Notes under the pieces: generated by a model
Database searches by the model: none
Told to the model about the DNA's origin: nothing
Seen by the model: the letters and a program-made list of their open reading frames with translations, nothing else
Position numbers and translations under genes: made by a program
DNA from: Microthrixaceae bacterium
GTDB lineage: Bacteria; Actinomycetota; Acidimicrobiia; Acidimicrobiales; Microtrichaceae
DNA: 40,958 nt
Assembly (NCBI GenBank): GCA_019694615.1
Contig: JAIBBP010000118.1
Span: 1 to 40,958, forward strand
Direction of reading: 5' to 3'
In this document: positions 1 to 7,467 of the stretch, one piece after another
How the letters are laid out: the number at the start of each line of letters is the position of its first letter
How positions within the stretch are numbered: the first letter of the stretch is position 1

Positions 1-29
1 AGCCCAGACGCCTGCTCCGTTCAGATCCG

Positions 30-35
30 TAGACT
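30..35 (+). promoter_or_regulatory. Probable -10 element of a leaderless mrp transcript
   Basis: The hexamer TAGACT lies 6 bases before the GTG start at 42, and no Shine-Dalgarno sequence fits between them. The arrangement recurs before many genes in this window and is typical of actinobacterial leaderless mRNAs. Too little upstream sequence is present to judge a -35 element. Confidence 0.5.
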
Positions 36-41
36 GGTGCC

Positions 42-1247
42 GTGAGCAACCCCGCACCCCCGACTCCCGACGACGTGATGGGGCTGCTCCGCGGCGTGAT
101 CGATCCCGAACTCGGTTCCGACATCGTCACTCTGGGTATGGCCAAGGGCGCCGCCGTCGAGGCCGACGGCCTCGTGCGAATCACGGTCGCCCTCACGACG
201 GCCGGCTGCCCGCTTCGGGCGCAGATCCAGCGCGACGTGCGCGACCGCATTGGGTCGCTCCCAGGCGTCACCAGGGTGAAGATCGACTGGTCGGAGCTGA
301 CCGCTGACGAGAAAGCCACGGCGATGGCCACCGCCCGGCGCAACATCTCCGAACGGTCGCCGGTGACGGCTGTCCCCGCGACGACACGGGTGTTGATGGT
401 GGCGTCGGGCAAGGGCGGCGTCGGCAAGTCGTCCGTCACCGTCAATCTCGCGGCCTCCTTGGCGGCGCGGGGTCTCCGAGTCGGCATTATCGACGCCGAC
501 ATCTGGGGCTACTCCGTCCCGCGGATGCTGGGGGTAGACGGCCGCCTCCAGGCCGACGAGCGGAGCGGGCACATCGCGCCACAGCGCCTCGCTGTCGGCG
601 ACGGCGAACTCCTCGTCGTGTCCATGGGGTTTCTCGTCGACGACGAGGAAACAGCGCTCATGTGGCGGGGGCTCATCCTGCAGCGCGCCGTGCAGCACTT
701 CCTCGAGGACGTCGAGTGGCCGTCCGATCTCGACTACCTGCTGATCGACATGCCGCCCGGGACCGGTGATGTACAGATGGGCATCGCGAAGCTGCTGCCG
801 AGAGCCGAGATGATCGTCGTCACAACACCTGCGCTCAGCGCTCAGAAGGTCGCCGTGCGCGCCGTGAGCATGGGGCGACAGAACTACCTGCGCATCGTGG
901 GCGTCGTCGAGAACATGAGCGAGTTCGTTACGCCGACCGGCGAACGATTCGCCATCTTTGGCTCGGGGGGCGGTCGCCGGCTCGCTCAGACGGTGGGCGC
1001 GCCGCTTCTCGCCTCGATCCCCATCGAGACCGCTGTGGCGACCGGTGGCGATTCCGGCGCACCGATCGCACTCGGCGAAGGGGCGGCGGCCGAAGCATTC
1101 CAAGAGCTCGCCCGCGTCATCGCCGAGGACGTTGCCCCGCCGGTCGACCTCACCGGATGTTCCGCTCGGCTCCTCGATGCCGTCGACGCCGCTCTCTCGG
1201 CGCACGACGCCGATCAGTCGAGCCGCTTGGACGTCACGGCGTCGTAG
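42..1247 (+). CDS. mrp: Mrp/ApbC (NBP35-like) iron-sulfur cluster carrier P-loop ATPase
   Basis: A 401-residue cytosolic protein with an N-terminal MIP18/DUF59-type domain (about residues 8-85, with the conserved Cys in TTAGCP at 56) joined to a deviant Walker A ATPase domain; the P-loop GKGGVGKSS is at 123-131. This is the standard Mrp/ApbC architecture, whose members carry and transfer Fe-S clusters. The usual CxxC cluster-binding pair near the C-terminus is absent: after VENMS the sequence runs SEFVTPTGERF with no cysteine, as I recall for other actinobacterial Mrp proteins. The GTG start gives the full domain and follows a leaderless-type -10. The 3' end overlaps the convergent Nudix gene by 34 bp. 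The family assignment is firm; the carrier function is inferred from the family. Confidence 0.93.
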   Translation: MSNPAPPTPDDVMGLLRGVIDPELGSDIVTLGMAKGAAVEADGLVRITVALTTAGCPLRAQIQRDVRDRIGSLPGVTRVKIDWSELTADEKATAMATARRNISERSPVTAVPATTRVLMVASGKGGVGKSSVTVNLAASLAARGLRVGIIDADIWGYSVPRMLGVDGRLQADERSGHIAPQRLAVGDGELLVVSMGFLVDDEETALMWRGLILQRAVQHFLEDVEWPSDLDYLLIDMPPGTGDVQMGIAKLLPRAEMIVVTTPALSAQKVAVRAVSMGRQNYLRIVGVVENMSEFVTPTGERFAIFGSGGGRRLAQTVGAPLLASIPIETAVATGGDSGAPIALGEGAAAEAFQELARVIAEDVAPPVDLTGCSARLLDAVDAALSAHDADQSSRLDVTAS

Positions 1248-2056
1248 GCACCATCGCCCGGAAGAAGGATCCGCAGACCTCCGACGCCTTCCTCGATCGT
1301 GGGAAGCACAGGCTCGATCCGGCCGATCGTGGCCGCATGGGCCACGATCTGCTCAGCGGTGCTGAACCGACCGAGCGCCTCGAGACTCCGAACCGTGGGG
1401 AAGATCAACTCGAACTCGCCGCGCTCGTGACGAGCGAGGGCGTCGACGGGACGAATCCAAACGTTCTCGATCACCTCGCGGTCGTCGTGCACCGGATCCT
1501 GCCACTCGGGCGGGTGTGCGATGAAGAATCGGGTGTCGTAACGACGAGGAGCACCGAGTGGGGTGATCCAGCGACTGAAGTAATGGATGCGGTCGGTCGC
1601 CAGGCGGATTCCCTCGGCCCGTGCCACCTCGATCAGGGCTCGCTCTCCACCATCGACCGCGCGCCGGTGCTCAGCGAACCGGTCGTTGACCGCCGGGTCG
1701 TCGAACCGAACCATCTCGCCCGCGTCATCGACCGCGAGCAACAGACCGGCCTCTTCGAACGACTCGCGGATCGCCGCCACCCAGAACGCCAGCCCTCCCC
1801 CGTCGATTCCGAGCATCGCCGAGGCATCCGTGTCGGTACGGCCGACGCAGAGCGCCTCGACCTCAGTCGCACCATCACCGGCGTCGACCCCGCCACCGGG
1901 AAACACGTACGCGCCACCGACGAAGTCGGAGTTGAGGTTGCGACGCAACATCAGCACCTCGACACCGTCGGTACCGTCCCGGACCAGCATCACGGTCGCG
2001 GCATCACGGACCGGGACTCCCTCGGGATCATCCACCTGAAGGTTCATCGCGTTCAT
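1214..2056 (-). CDS. Nudix hydrolase (NUDT7/NUDT19-like)
   Basis: A 280-residue Nudix-fold protein. The Nudix box is recognisable but interrupted: an early GGGVDAGD is followed by an insertion before RESFEEAGLLL, the spacing seen in the NUDT19-like subgroup that hydrolyses CoA or nucleotide diphosphate derivatives. The substrate cannot be told from the sequence. I chose the ATG at 2056 because it overlaps the stop codon of the upstream fxsA-like gene (ATGA), implying translational coupling; a longer reading frame upstream would run through fxsA in another frame and is not credible. The 3' end overlaps the convergent mrp by 34 bp. Confidence 0.85.
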   Translation of the reverse strand: MNAMNLQVDDPEGVPVRDAATVMLVRDGTDGVEVLMLRRNLNSDFVGGAYVFPGGGVDAGDGATEVEALCVGRTDTDASAMLGIDGGGLAFWVAAIRESFEEAGLLLAVDDAGEMVRFDDPAVNDRFAEHRRAVDGGERALIEVARAEGIRLATDRIHYFSRWITPLGAPRRYDTRFFIAHPPEWQDPVHDDREVIENVWIRPVDALARHERGEFELIFPTVRSLEALGRFSTAEQIVAHAATIGRIEPVLPTIEEGVGGLRILLPGDGAYDAVTSKRLD

Positions 2057-2616
2057 GCAGGCGCGTCGCCAGGTGGTTCGAGTTCCGCGACCGGTGCATC
2101 CGCAAAGACCTCCTCGGAGTCGAGGTCGATCACGTCGTCGCCGTAGCGACCACGTCCCGATCGATCGACGGGCGCACCCGGGTCGCCGTACATTCGAAAG
2201 TCCCCCGGAGTGCCGAAGCCGAAGACCGTGGTGGTTCGCGTCGTGCTGACCTGCGCGGCGATTCGGCGCTGCATCGAGTCGAGCACACGACTGCGGACTT
2301 CCGCACGGATCGGCGGAATCGCCAGCGCAATGGCAACAAGGTCGGAAATGAACCCGGGAAGGAGGAGCAGAACCCCTGCGACAACCACCAAGCACCCGTC
2401 GAGTACCGACGACGTGGGAAGCTGTCCTGCTCGCACGCCAGCGGCGACCCGACGCCACGTCGCAGTGCCTTCGCGTTTGACGACCCACGCTCCAGCAGCG
2501 CCGATGAGGATCAGGGCGAGAAGGGTGAACACCCAGTCGGTCGCTGCGGCGAGCGCGACGGCGACAGTGAGTTCAACGGCACCGAGCAAGAGGAACCCGA
2601 GGATTACGAGGGCCAC
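2053..2616 (-). CDS. fxsA: FxsA family membrane protein
   Basis: About 187 residues. The first 130 residues are strongly hydrophobic with several membrane segments, including the family hallmark LLLLPGFISDLVA, followed by a polar, charged cytosolic tail. FxsA was named in E. coli for suppressing F-plasmid exclusion of phage T7; its normal role is unclear. The start is uncertain: GTG at 2616 gives an N-terminus that enters the membrane directly, as in the family, while TTG at 2649 would add 11 residues; neither has an ideal ribosome binding site. The stop overlaps the start of the Nudix gene. Confidence 0.8.
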   Translation of the reverse strand: MALVILGFLLLGAVELTVAVALAAATDWVFTLLALILIGAAGAWVVKREGTATWRRVAAGVRAGQLPTSSVLDGCLVVVAGVLLLLPGFISDLVAIALAIPPIRAEVRSRVLDSMQRRIAAQVSTTRTTTVFGFGTPGDFRMYGDPGAPVDRSGRGRYGDDVIDLDSEEVFADAPVAELEPPGDAPA

Positions 2617-2671
2617 GGGCGAAGCGTACTGTTCGCGCCTCCGCTGCAATCAGCAGAGACGCGCCCGAGTC

Positions 2672-2944
2672 TCAGGAGGCGCGTGCGGAACGAGCGTCGA
2701 GCATGACTCGTCGCTCGTTTTCGTTGAGGCCACCCCAGATACCGTGCGGCTCACGAATCTCGAGCGCGTACTCCAGGCAGTCGGAGACCACCGAACAACC
2801 GGCGCAAATCTCCTTGGCGCGAAGCTCGCGCTCGGTGCGCTCATGCTTGCGCTCGAACTGCGGTGGCGGAAAGAAGACCGTGGCGTGTGGCCCCCGACAC
2901 GCGCCGCGATGCTGCCAGGAATCGAAGGAAGGTTGTGCGCTCAA
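2672..2944 (-). CDS. WhiB-family [4Fe-4S] transcription regulator
   Basis: A 90-residue Wbl protein. The four cluster-binding cysteines are visible as C16, C47, C50 and C56 (CxxC followed by Cx5C), then the family turn GIWGG at 68-72 and a short basic C-terminus. WhiB proteins are specific to actinobacteria and actinophages and act with sigma factor region 4 in redox- or development-linked transcription. The resemblance is to WhiB2/WhmD (DCLEYAL and FGIWGGL-like segments) more than to WhiB1, but I do not assign a number. The TTG start is chosen because a purine-rich GGGGGA sits 5-6 bases upstream. A promoter is visible at 2972-3001. Close to two Get3-like ATPase genes, as whiB4 is in mycobacteria. 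Confidence 0.92.
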   Translation of the reverse strand: MSAQPSFDSWQHRGACRGPHATVFFPPPQFERKHERTERELRAKEICAGCSVVSDCLEYALEIREPHGIWGGLNENERRVMLDARSARAS

Positions 2945-2971
2945 GTTGTCCCCCTTGTGCTGTCGCGGCGC

Positions 2972-3001
2972 ACGATAGGTCGCGAAATCAGCGAATCACA
3001 A
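2972..3001 (-). promoter_or_regulatory. Probable whiB promoter
   Basis: Reading the minus strand, TTGTGA (complement of 2996-3001) and TATCGT (complement of 2972-2977) are separated by 18 bases, each matching the sigma70-type consensus at 4 of 6 positions. Transcription would begin about 20 bases before the TTG start, leaving room for the Shine-Dalgarno GGGGGA. Confidence 0.4.
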
Positions 3002-3023
3002 GGATGAATTTGCGAGCAGTTCG

Positions 3024-4316
3024 CTAGCTGTCGGAAGCAGGCTGGCGCTTCCTGCCTCGCTGTTCCCGGTAGTCGACCGCGGCTCCTTCGAGCGGCTCAA
3101 CCTCCAGGGTCAGACCATCGATCCCCGCAACGCGCAACGGATCGCCCGCCTTGAGGGGGGTCGCCCGATTGGTGATCGCCCGCCACTCACCACCGTCGAC
3201 CTCGACGGTGCCCTCGGGGTCGATGTCGTTGACCGCGGTGCCTTCACGACCGATCATCCAGTCGCGACCGAGCGTCGGCGTGGCGAACCGCGACCGCACC
3301 ATCGCCGGCATACCCGACATCATCGTCACGGCCATTCCGCCGACGCCGGTCGCCAACGACAGCCACGGTGCCCGAAACCCGTCGAACAGAAAGATCGATC
3401 CGACCGACCACAACACCAGGCCGATCGCCGTCCACACACGGGGAATGGCCGTCTGAATATCGATTCCGAACGCGAACGCGGAGATGACACAGAGCATCAG
3501 CGCCCACGGACGGACCGGGAGAGCGGCGAGGCCGTACGCCGACATCACCGCACAGATCGCCCCGACGACACCGGCGACACCGATGCCGGCGGTGAAGAAC
3601 TCAAGAAGCAATAGGCCGATCGCAATGCCGAGCGCCAGATAGGCGACGCCGGGGCTCGCCGCTGTGTGCAGCAACTGGATGGTGACCGGCAGCTTCTGCG
3701 TGACACCGTCAACCGCTATCTCGCGCTTGGGTCGACCCTCGTCGTCCTTCACCTGCTTGAAGGGCATGTCGGGAATCGCCAGCACATGGTCGCCGAGCAG
3801 CGGGTCGACCCGATCGACCAGACCCGCCTTGACCGCAGCCTTCTCGTCGACGATTCGCCCTCCGAACTCCTCGAAAACCGACTCGGCGAGGGTGGGGGTG
3901 GAAACGTCGCCGATCCGGGAGTTCGGTGACATCGAGGAGGGAAGCGACGCCACCAACTCCGCGGCGCCCCCGAGCGCCTCGGCCCCCGACGGGCCGACCC
4001 AGGCGCTCACCGGGATGGTTGCGTCCTCGAGGTCGTCAACCAGCCGCTGCAAGTCGCCGGCCGGAACGACCGAGCCGGGGCTGTCCACCACCAGGACCAC
4101 CGCCAGGTAACCGTCGATCTCCTCGACCTCGGCGACCGCCCGCTCGATGAAGTCCACGTTGATCTCGTCGATGAACCCGTTGATGGTCACCGCACGCACG
4201 CAGCCCTTTGGGTTCGGGCAACCGGCGCTCTCCTTGGCCGACGCGGGAGCCGCGCCGACGAGCGTGATCGAGGCGACGATCGCTGAAATCGACGCCCATC
4301 TGACTAACCTGCGCAC
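3024..4316 (-). CDS. NfeD-family membrane protein with inactive ClpP-like domain
   Basis: A 430-residue protein with a signal peptide (residues 1-27, ending ASA), an extracytoplasmic ClpP/crotonase-like domain (about 40-175), four or more membrane segments (about 220-335), and a C-terminal OB-fold NfeD domain (about 348-405, with GREGTA and GEWRA). Active NfeD proteases carry a nucleophilic Ser in an AASAG-like loop; here the matching stretch is GAEALGGA, placing Gly116 at that position, so the protease is probably dead. The full-length family is linked to membrane quality control and stomatin partners, but no stomatin gene is next to it. GTG start at 4316 with GGAGG upstream. Divergent from the ATPase gene with only 23 bp between start codons. 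Confidence 0.87.
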   Translation of the reverse strand: MRRLVRWASISAIVASITLVGAAPASAKESAGCPNPKGCVRAVTINGFIDEINVDFIERAVAEVEEIDGYLAVVLVVDSPGSVVPAGDLQRLVDDLEDATIPVSAWVGPSGAEALGGAAELVASLPSSMSPNSRIGDVSTPTLAESVFEEFGGRIVDEKAAVKAGLVDRVDPLLGDHVLAIPDMPFKQVKDDEGRPKREIAVDGVTQKLPVTIQLLHTAASPGVAYLALGIAIGLLLLEFFTAGIGVAGVVGAICAVMSAYGLAALPVRPWALMLCVISAFAFGIDIQTAIPRVWTAIGLVLWSVGSIFLFDGFRAPWLSLATGVGGMAVTMMSGMPAMVRSRFATPTLGRDWMIGREGTAVNDIDPEGTVEVDGGEWRAITNRATPLKAGDPLRVAGIDGLTLEVEPLEGAAVDYREQRGRKRQPASDS

Positions 4317-4324
4317 CCGACGGC

Positions 4325-4335
4325 CTCCGAAGGAG
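4325..4335. promoter_or_regulatory. Back-to-back Shine-Dalgarno palindrome between divergent starts
   Basis: CTCC-GAA-GGAG forms a small inverted repeat in the 23-bp gap between the nfeD start (4316, minus) and the Get3-like gene start (4340, plus). Each half serves as the ribosome binding site for one gene: AAGGAG for the plus-strand gene and GGAGG for the minus-strand gene. Confidence 0.6.
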
Positions 4336-4339
4336 AAAA

Positions 4340-5311
4340 GTGGATCCTGCGCAGTTCTTCACTGCACCAAGGGTGACCATCGTTGCCGGGAAGGGCGGGG
4401 TCGGCAAGACGACGGTGGCGGCCACGATGGCACTGGCCGCCGCACAGGCCGGGCTCCGGGCGCTCGTCATCGAGGTCGAAGGGAAATCCGGGCTGCCGGC
4501 GCTGTTCGGCCAAACGGAGCTCGACTACGAGGAACAGGTGCTCCTGACGGTTGAGACCGAGGCGGGCACCGGTGAGGTTCGGGCTCGCACCCTCACACCC
4601 GACGAGTCTCTCGTGGAGTACCTCAGGGACCATGGGCTCAAGCGCATTTCAAAGCGGTTGGCCGAGAGCGGCGCCCTCGACATGGTTGCCACTGCCACAC
4701 CCGGCATCAAGGACGTCCTCATCCTCGGAAAGGTCAAGCAGCTCGAAACCGCGGGCGTCGCGGACGTGATCATCGTGGATGCACCCGCCGCCGGACACGC
4801 CATCACCTTCCTGTCCAGCGCCGAAGGATTGCTCGACGCTGTCAAAGTCGGGCCGATCGAGTCACAGGCGCGCGAGGTTCGGGCGCTGCTCACCGAAGCG
4901 TCGCGCTGTCAGGTTGTGCTGGTCACCCTCCCCGAGGAGACGCCGGTCAACGAGTTGGTCGAGACGGCCTACTCGCTGGAGGACCGCGTCGGCATCAAAC
5001 TCGGCCCGGTGGTTGTCAACGGAGTCTTCCCCGAACTCAACGGACTCGCCGACGACCCATTGGAGGCTGCCGCGGACGCTGGCGTGGTGGTTTCCAGCGA
5101 GCTCAGCGAGGCGCTCGCAGCGGCAGCGTCGTTCCGGCTCGACAGACAGTCCCTCCAGGAGCGTCAACTCACCCGTCTGGGCAAGGAGCTCCCGCTCAAC
5201 CAGATCAACCTCCCGTTCGTGTTCCGATCCGACCTGGGACTCGACTCGCTGAGAGACCTGGCCGGCCGGCTCGCCGAGCAGATCGCCCACTTCGAGGCCG
5301 TGCCGACATGA
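4340..5311 (+). CDS. Get3/ArsA-like ATPase, subunit 1
   Basis: A 323-residue P-loop ATPase of the ArsA/Get3 family. The deviant Walker A GKGGVGKTT at 17-25 includes the signature lysine (K18) that reaches across the dimer to the partner's nucleotide. The switch motif VDAPAAGH follows at about 148-155. There are no CxxC or arsenite-binding cysteines, so arsenic resistance is unlikely. It resembles M. tuberculosis Rv3679, which lies next to Rv3680 and whiB4; this neighbourhood is the same. The GTG start has AAGGAG 5 bases upstream. It ends in ATGA, overlapping the second ATPase gene, so the two are translationally coupled and probably form a heteromer. The cellular substrate is unknown. Confidence 0.88.
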   Translation: MDPAQFFTAPRVTIVAGKGGVGKTTVAATMALAAAQAGLRALVIEVEGKSGLPALFGQTELDYEEQVLLTVETEAGTGEVRARTLTPDESLVEYLRDHGLKRISKRLAESGALDMVATATPGIKDVLILGKVKQLETAGVADVIIVDAPAAGHAITFLSSAEGLLDAVKVGPIESQAREVRALLTEASRCQVVLVTLPEETPVNELVETAYSLEDRVGIKLGPVVVNGVFPELNGLADDPLEAAADAGVVVSSELSEALAAAASFRLDRQSLQERQLTRLGKELPLNQINLPFVFRSDLGLDSLRDLAGRLAEQIAHFEAVPT

Positions 5312-6426
5312 CCGGCCCAAGCCGGAGCGTCGACGGCCCCGAGACTCCAATGACGGCGGTCGCGACCGAGAGCGCGGTTGTGCTCTGCTGCGGCTCCGGC
5401 GGCGTGGGGAAGACGACCACCGCTGCGGTGATCGCCCTGGAAGCAGCCCGCGCCGGACGACGCGCCGTGGTCGTCACGATCGATCCGGCGAAACGGCTTG
5501 CCGATGCACTCGGGCTCGGCGAACTGACAAACACACCCACATTGATCGAGGGACCGTGGCCCGGGGAACTGTCGGCGCTGATGCTCGACACCGAGAGCAC
5601 GTTCAACGGGCTCGTCGCCCGCTACTCGGGCTCGACCGAACAGGCCGAGAAGATCCTCTCGAACCGGTTCTACCGCAACATCTCCGGCGCGCTTTCGGGC
5701 ACCCAGGAGTACATGGCGACCGAGAAGCTCTACGAGCTCTCCTCCGAAGGCGACTTTGACCTCATCGTCGTTGACACTCCGCCCACCCGGAACGCGCTGG
5801 ACTTCCTCGAGGCGCCCGGTCACCTCGCGAGGTTCCTCTCCCACCCGCTCTACCGGATCGTGACAGCACCAACCCGCGGCATCGTCAAGGCGGTCAACCT
5901 CGCTGCACAGCCATTGCTGCGCGGCGTCGCCAAAGTCGTCGGCGGGGAGGTGATCGCCGACGCGATCGCGTTCTTCACCGCGTTCGACGGCATGGAGGAG
6001 GGTTTCAAGCAGCGGGCGCTGCTCGTAGAGCAGCTCCTCGCCGACGACAGTACGTCCTTCGTCCTGGTGGCGTCCCCCCGTCGCGACACCGTCGCTGAGG
6101 CGGCGTATTTCGCTCAGCGGCTCGGGGACATGGGGCTCACGGTGCGCGCCGTTGTGGTCAATCGGATCCACCCGCTGTTTTGGCGTGGTGACGATGACGA
6201 GCTCACCGCGTGCGCAAAGAACGCTCCGCCCGACAGTGCTTTCGTCGATCATGTCAGCAACCTGATCGACTTCACGGAGATCGCTCGTTCGGAGCGTTCG
6301 CACCTCGCCCCGCTCCAGGAACTGGTGGCTCCAGCGCCACTCGCCGAGGTGCCGCTCCTACCCTTCGAGGTCCACGACCTCGACAACCTCACTGCGCTTG
6401 GCGACCATTTGTTCGGCCGCACCTGA
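5308..6426 (+). CDS. Get3/ArsA-like ATPase, subunit 2 (no signature lysine)
   Basis: A 372-residue ArsA/Get3-type ATPase whose ATG overlaps the preceding stop (ATGA). The P-loop is CCGSGGVGKTTTA (about 27-39): the first lysine of the deviant Walker A (KGGxGK) is replaced by Ser, while the canonical P-loop lysine is kept. IDPAKRLADALGL and VVDTPPTRNALDFL are the switch regions and match the Rv3680-type subgroup. The pair of a signature-lysine ATPase with a partner lacking it suggests an asymmetric dimer in which one site is trans-activated. Function beyond ATP hydrolysis is unknown. It is followed, convergently, by the STAS gene. Confidence 0.88.
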   Translation: MTGPSRSVDGPETPMTAVATESAVVLCCGSGGVGKTTTAAVIALEAARAGRRAVVVTIDPAKRLADALGLGELTNTPTLIEGPWPGELSALMLDTESTFNGLVARYSGSTEQAEKILSNRFYRNISGALSGTQEYMATEKLYELSSEGDFDLIVVDTPPTRNALDFLEAPGHLARFLSHPLYRIVTAPTRGIVKAVNLAAQPLLRGVAKVVGGEVIADAIAFFTAFDGMEEGFKQRALLVEQLLADDSTSFVLVASPRRDTVAEAAYFAQRLGDMGLTVRAVVVNRIHPLFWRGDDDELTACAKNAPPDSAFVDHVSNLIDFTEIARSERSHLAPLQELVAPAPLAEVPLLPFEVHDLDNLTALGDHLFGRT

Positions 6427-6452
6427 TTCCCCGACGAAGCAGCGTGACGCGT

Positions 6453-6800
6453 TCAGCTTTCGGCAGCTGCGGCGAACTCGGTGTGAGCGTCCTCCACGGA
6501 GCCGACCACCGTCACCATGCGATCGAATCGGGTGGTGTGGAGCAGTCGCAGCACCGCCGGACGATCGCAGACCACGACGACCTCACCGGACGCCTCGCGG
6601 ATCTTGCGAATGCCGCCGATGAGCGCTCCCAAGCCGGCGGAGTCCATGAACGGCACGCCGGACAGGTCGATGACGACGGCGTCGTCGCCGGCGAGGCCAG
6701 CAAGGTGCTCTCGGAAGTCGGCGACGCTGAAGGCGTCCAGCTCGCCGACGGGACGGCAAACAGTGGTCGTCTCCTCACGCAGCACCTCGACGTCGACCAC
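6453..6800 (-). CDS. STAS-domain anti-sigma factor antagonist
   Basis: A single STAS domain of 115 residues. The conserved segment DLSGVPFMDSAGLGAL contains Ser54, the residue phosphorylated by the cognate anti-sigma kinase in SpoIIAA/RsbV-type antagonists. These proteins release a sigma factor by binding its anti-sigma factor when unphosphorylated. The GTG at 6800 is chosen because GGAAGGAG lies 5 bases upstream; a longer frame would start inside unlikely basic sequence. No anti-sigma kinase or partner sigma factor is adjacent, so the target is encoded elsewhere. Divergent from a lone receiver-domain gene 130 bp away, which could share its regulation. Confidence 0.88.
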   Translation of the reverse strand: MVDVEVLREETTTVCRPVGELDAFSVADFREHLAGLAGDDAVVIDLSGVPFMDSAGLGALIGGIRKIREASGEVVVVCDRPAVLRLLHTTRFDRMVTVVGSVEDAHTEFAAAAES

Positions 6801-6918
6801 GTTCACTCCTTCCGATCCCCGCGACCGATGGCCGCGGCGTGCCACATGGTATCGACGAAGACCTGACAGTCAACCGCGGGACCTGGCGGTCCGCTTGGGC
6901 CAGACGTCGGCATCGAAC

Positions 6919-6924
6919 TACCCT
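6919..6924 (+). promoter_or_regulatory. Probable -10 element of a leaderless receiver-protein transcript
   Basis: TACCCT sits 6 bases before the GTG at 6931, with no ribosome binding site between them. Confidence 0.4.
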
Positions 6925-6930
6925 CGCAGC

Positions 6931-7335
6931 GTGCAGAACGTCTTGCTGGCCACCGATTCCGATGCTGTCTTCGCCGAGGTCGACGCCGCGCTCGGATCGT
7001 CGGAGACGCAGGTGTTGCGGGTGCGCACCGGCCGAGAAGTCCGTGCGGCAGTCATCGAACTCAATCCGGACGTCGTGATCCTCGATCTGCAGATCGGCTC
7101 GATGGGCGGCGTCGCCGCCTGCCTCGACCTCAGGCACGAGGAGGGCGCTGATCGCCTCGATCCTCAGGCCATCCTGCTGCTGCTCGATCGTGACGCCGAC
7201 GTGTTCGTCGCCCGGCGTTCCGGCGCCGACGCCTGGCTGGTCAAGCCGCTTGGCGCCCGCCGGCTCGCTGCCGCCGTCGCTGCCGTACGGGCCGGCGAGA
7301 GCTTCACCGAAGGTCCGGAGCTCGTCGAGACCTGA
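6931..7335 (+). CDS. Single-domain response regulator (receiver only)
   Basis: A 134-residue CheY-like receiver domain without an output domain. The phospho-acceptor is D52 in VVILDLQIGSMGG, the acidic pocket includes D9 and D11 near the N-terminus, and the conserved lysine is K105 in WLVKPLG. No histidine kinase is adjacent. The GTG start gives a complete beta-1 strand (MQNVLLATDSD) and follows a leaderless-type -10. The divergent STAS gene hints at a shared phospho-signalling role, but this is inference from position only. A perfect 58-bp palindrome follows 6 bp after the stop and probably terminates transcription. Confidence 0.8.
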   Translation: MQNVLLATDSDAVFAEVDAALGSSETQVLRVRTGREVRAAVIELNPDVVILDLQIGSMGGVAACLDLRHEEGADRLDPQAILLLLDRDADVFVARRSGADAWLVKPLGARRLAAAVAAVRAGESFTEGPELVET

Positions 7336-7341
7336 TCCCGC

Positions 7342-7399
7342 GCTCGTTCTGTCCTGCGAGAGCACCACCCGGGTGGTGCTCTCGCAGGACAGAACGAGC
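7342..7399. terminator. Perfect 58-bp palindrome, probable bidirectional terminator
   Basis: Two 29-bp arms meet at CCCGGG (centre between 7370 and 7371) with no spacer and no mismatch; symmetry stops exactly at 7341/7400. It lies 6 bp after the receiver gene and 69 bp before tRNA-Pro. As RNA it would form a very stable hairpin, in line with U-tail-free actinobacterial terminators. The lack of any loop and the perfect arms are unusual for a plain terminator; a dispersed palindromic repeat is the alternative. Confidence 0.75.
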
Positions 7400-7425
7400 T
7401 GGGGTGTGCCGTTCCGGCTATCGCG

Positions 7426-7456
7426 TTGCGGGCAGGGGTGGCTGAGGCGGTAACAT
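7426..7456 (+). promoter_or_regulatory. Probable tRNA-Pro promoter
   Basis: TTGCGG at 7426-7431 and TAACAT at 7451-7456 are spaced by 19 bases and end 11 bases before the mature 5' end of the tRNA. Confidence 0.45.
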
Positions 7457-7467
7457 CGCCGCCGCAA

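Noticed and set aside
21..1205. A 394-codon frame antisense to mrp
   Set aside because: No domain and composition typical of antisense frames in GC-rich DNA.
1214..2488. An N-terminally extended Nudix protein of 424 residues
   Set aside because: The extension lies in another frame of fxsA; the ATGA overlap at 2056 gives a normal start.
5164..6303. A 379-codon frame antisense to the two ATPase genes
   Set aside because: Shadow frame; it crosses the boundary of two well-supported genes.
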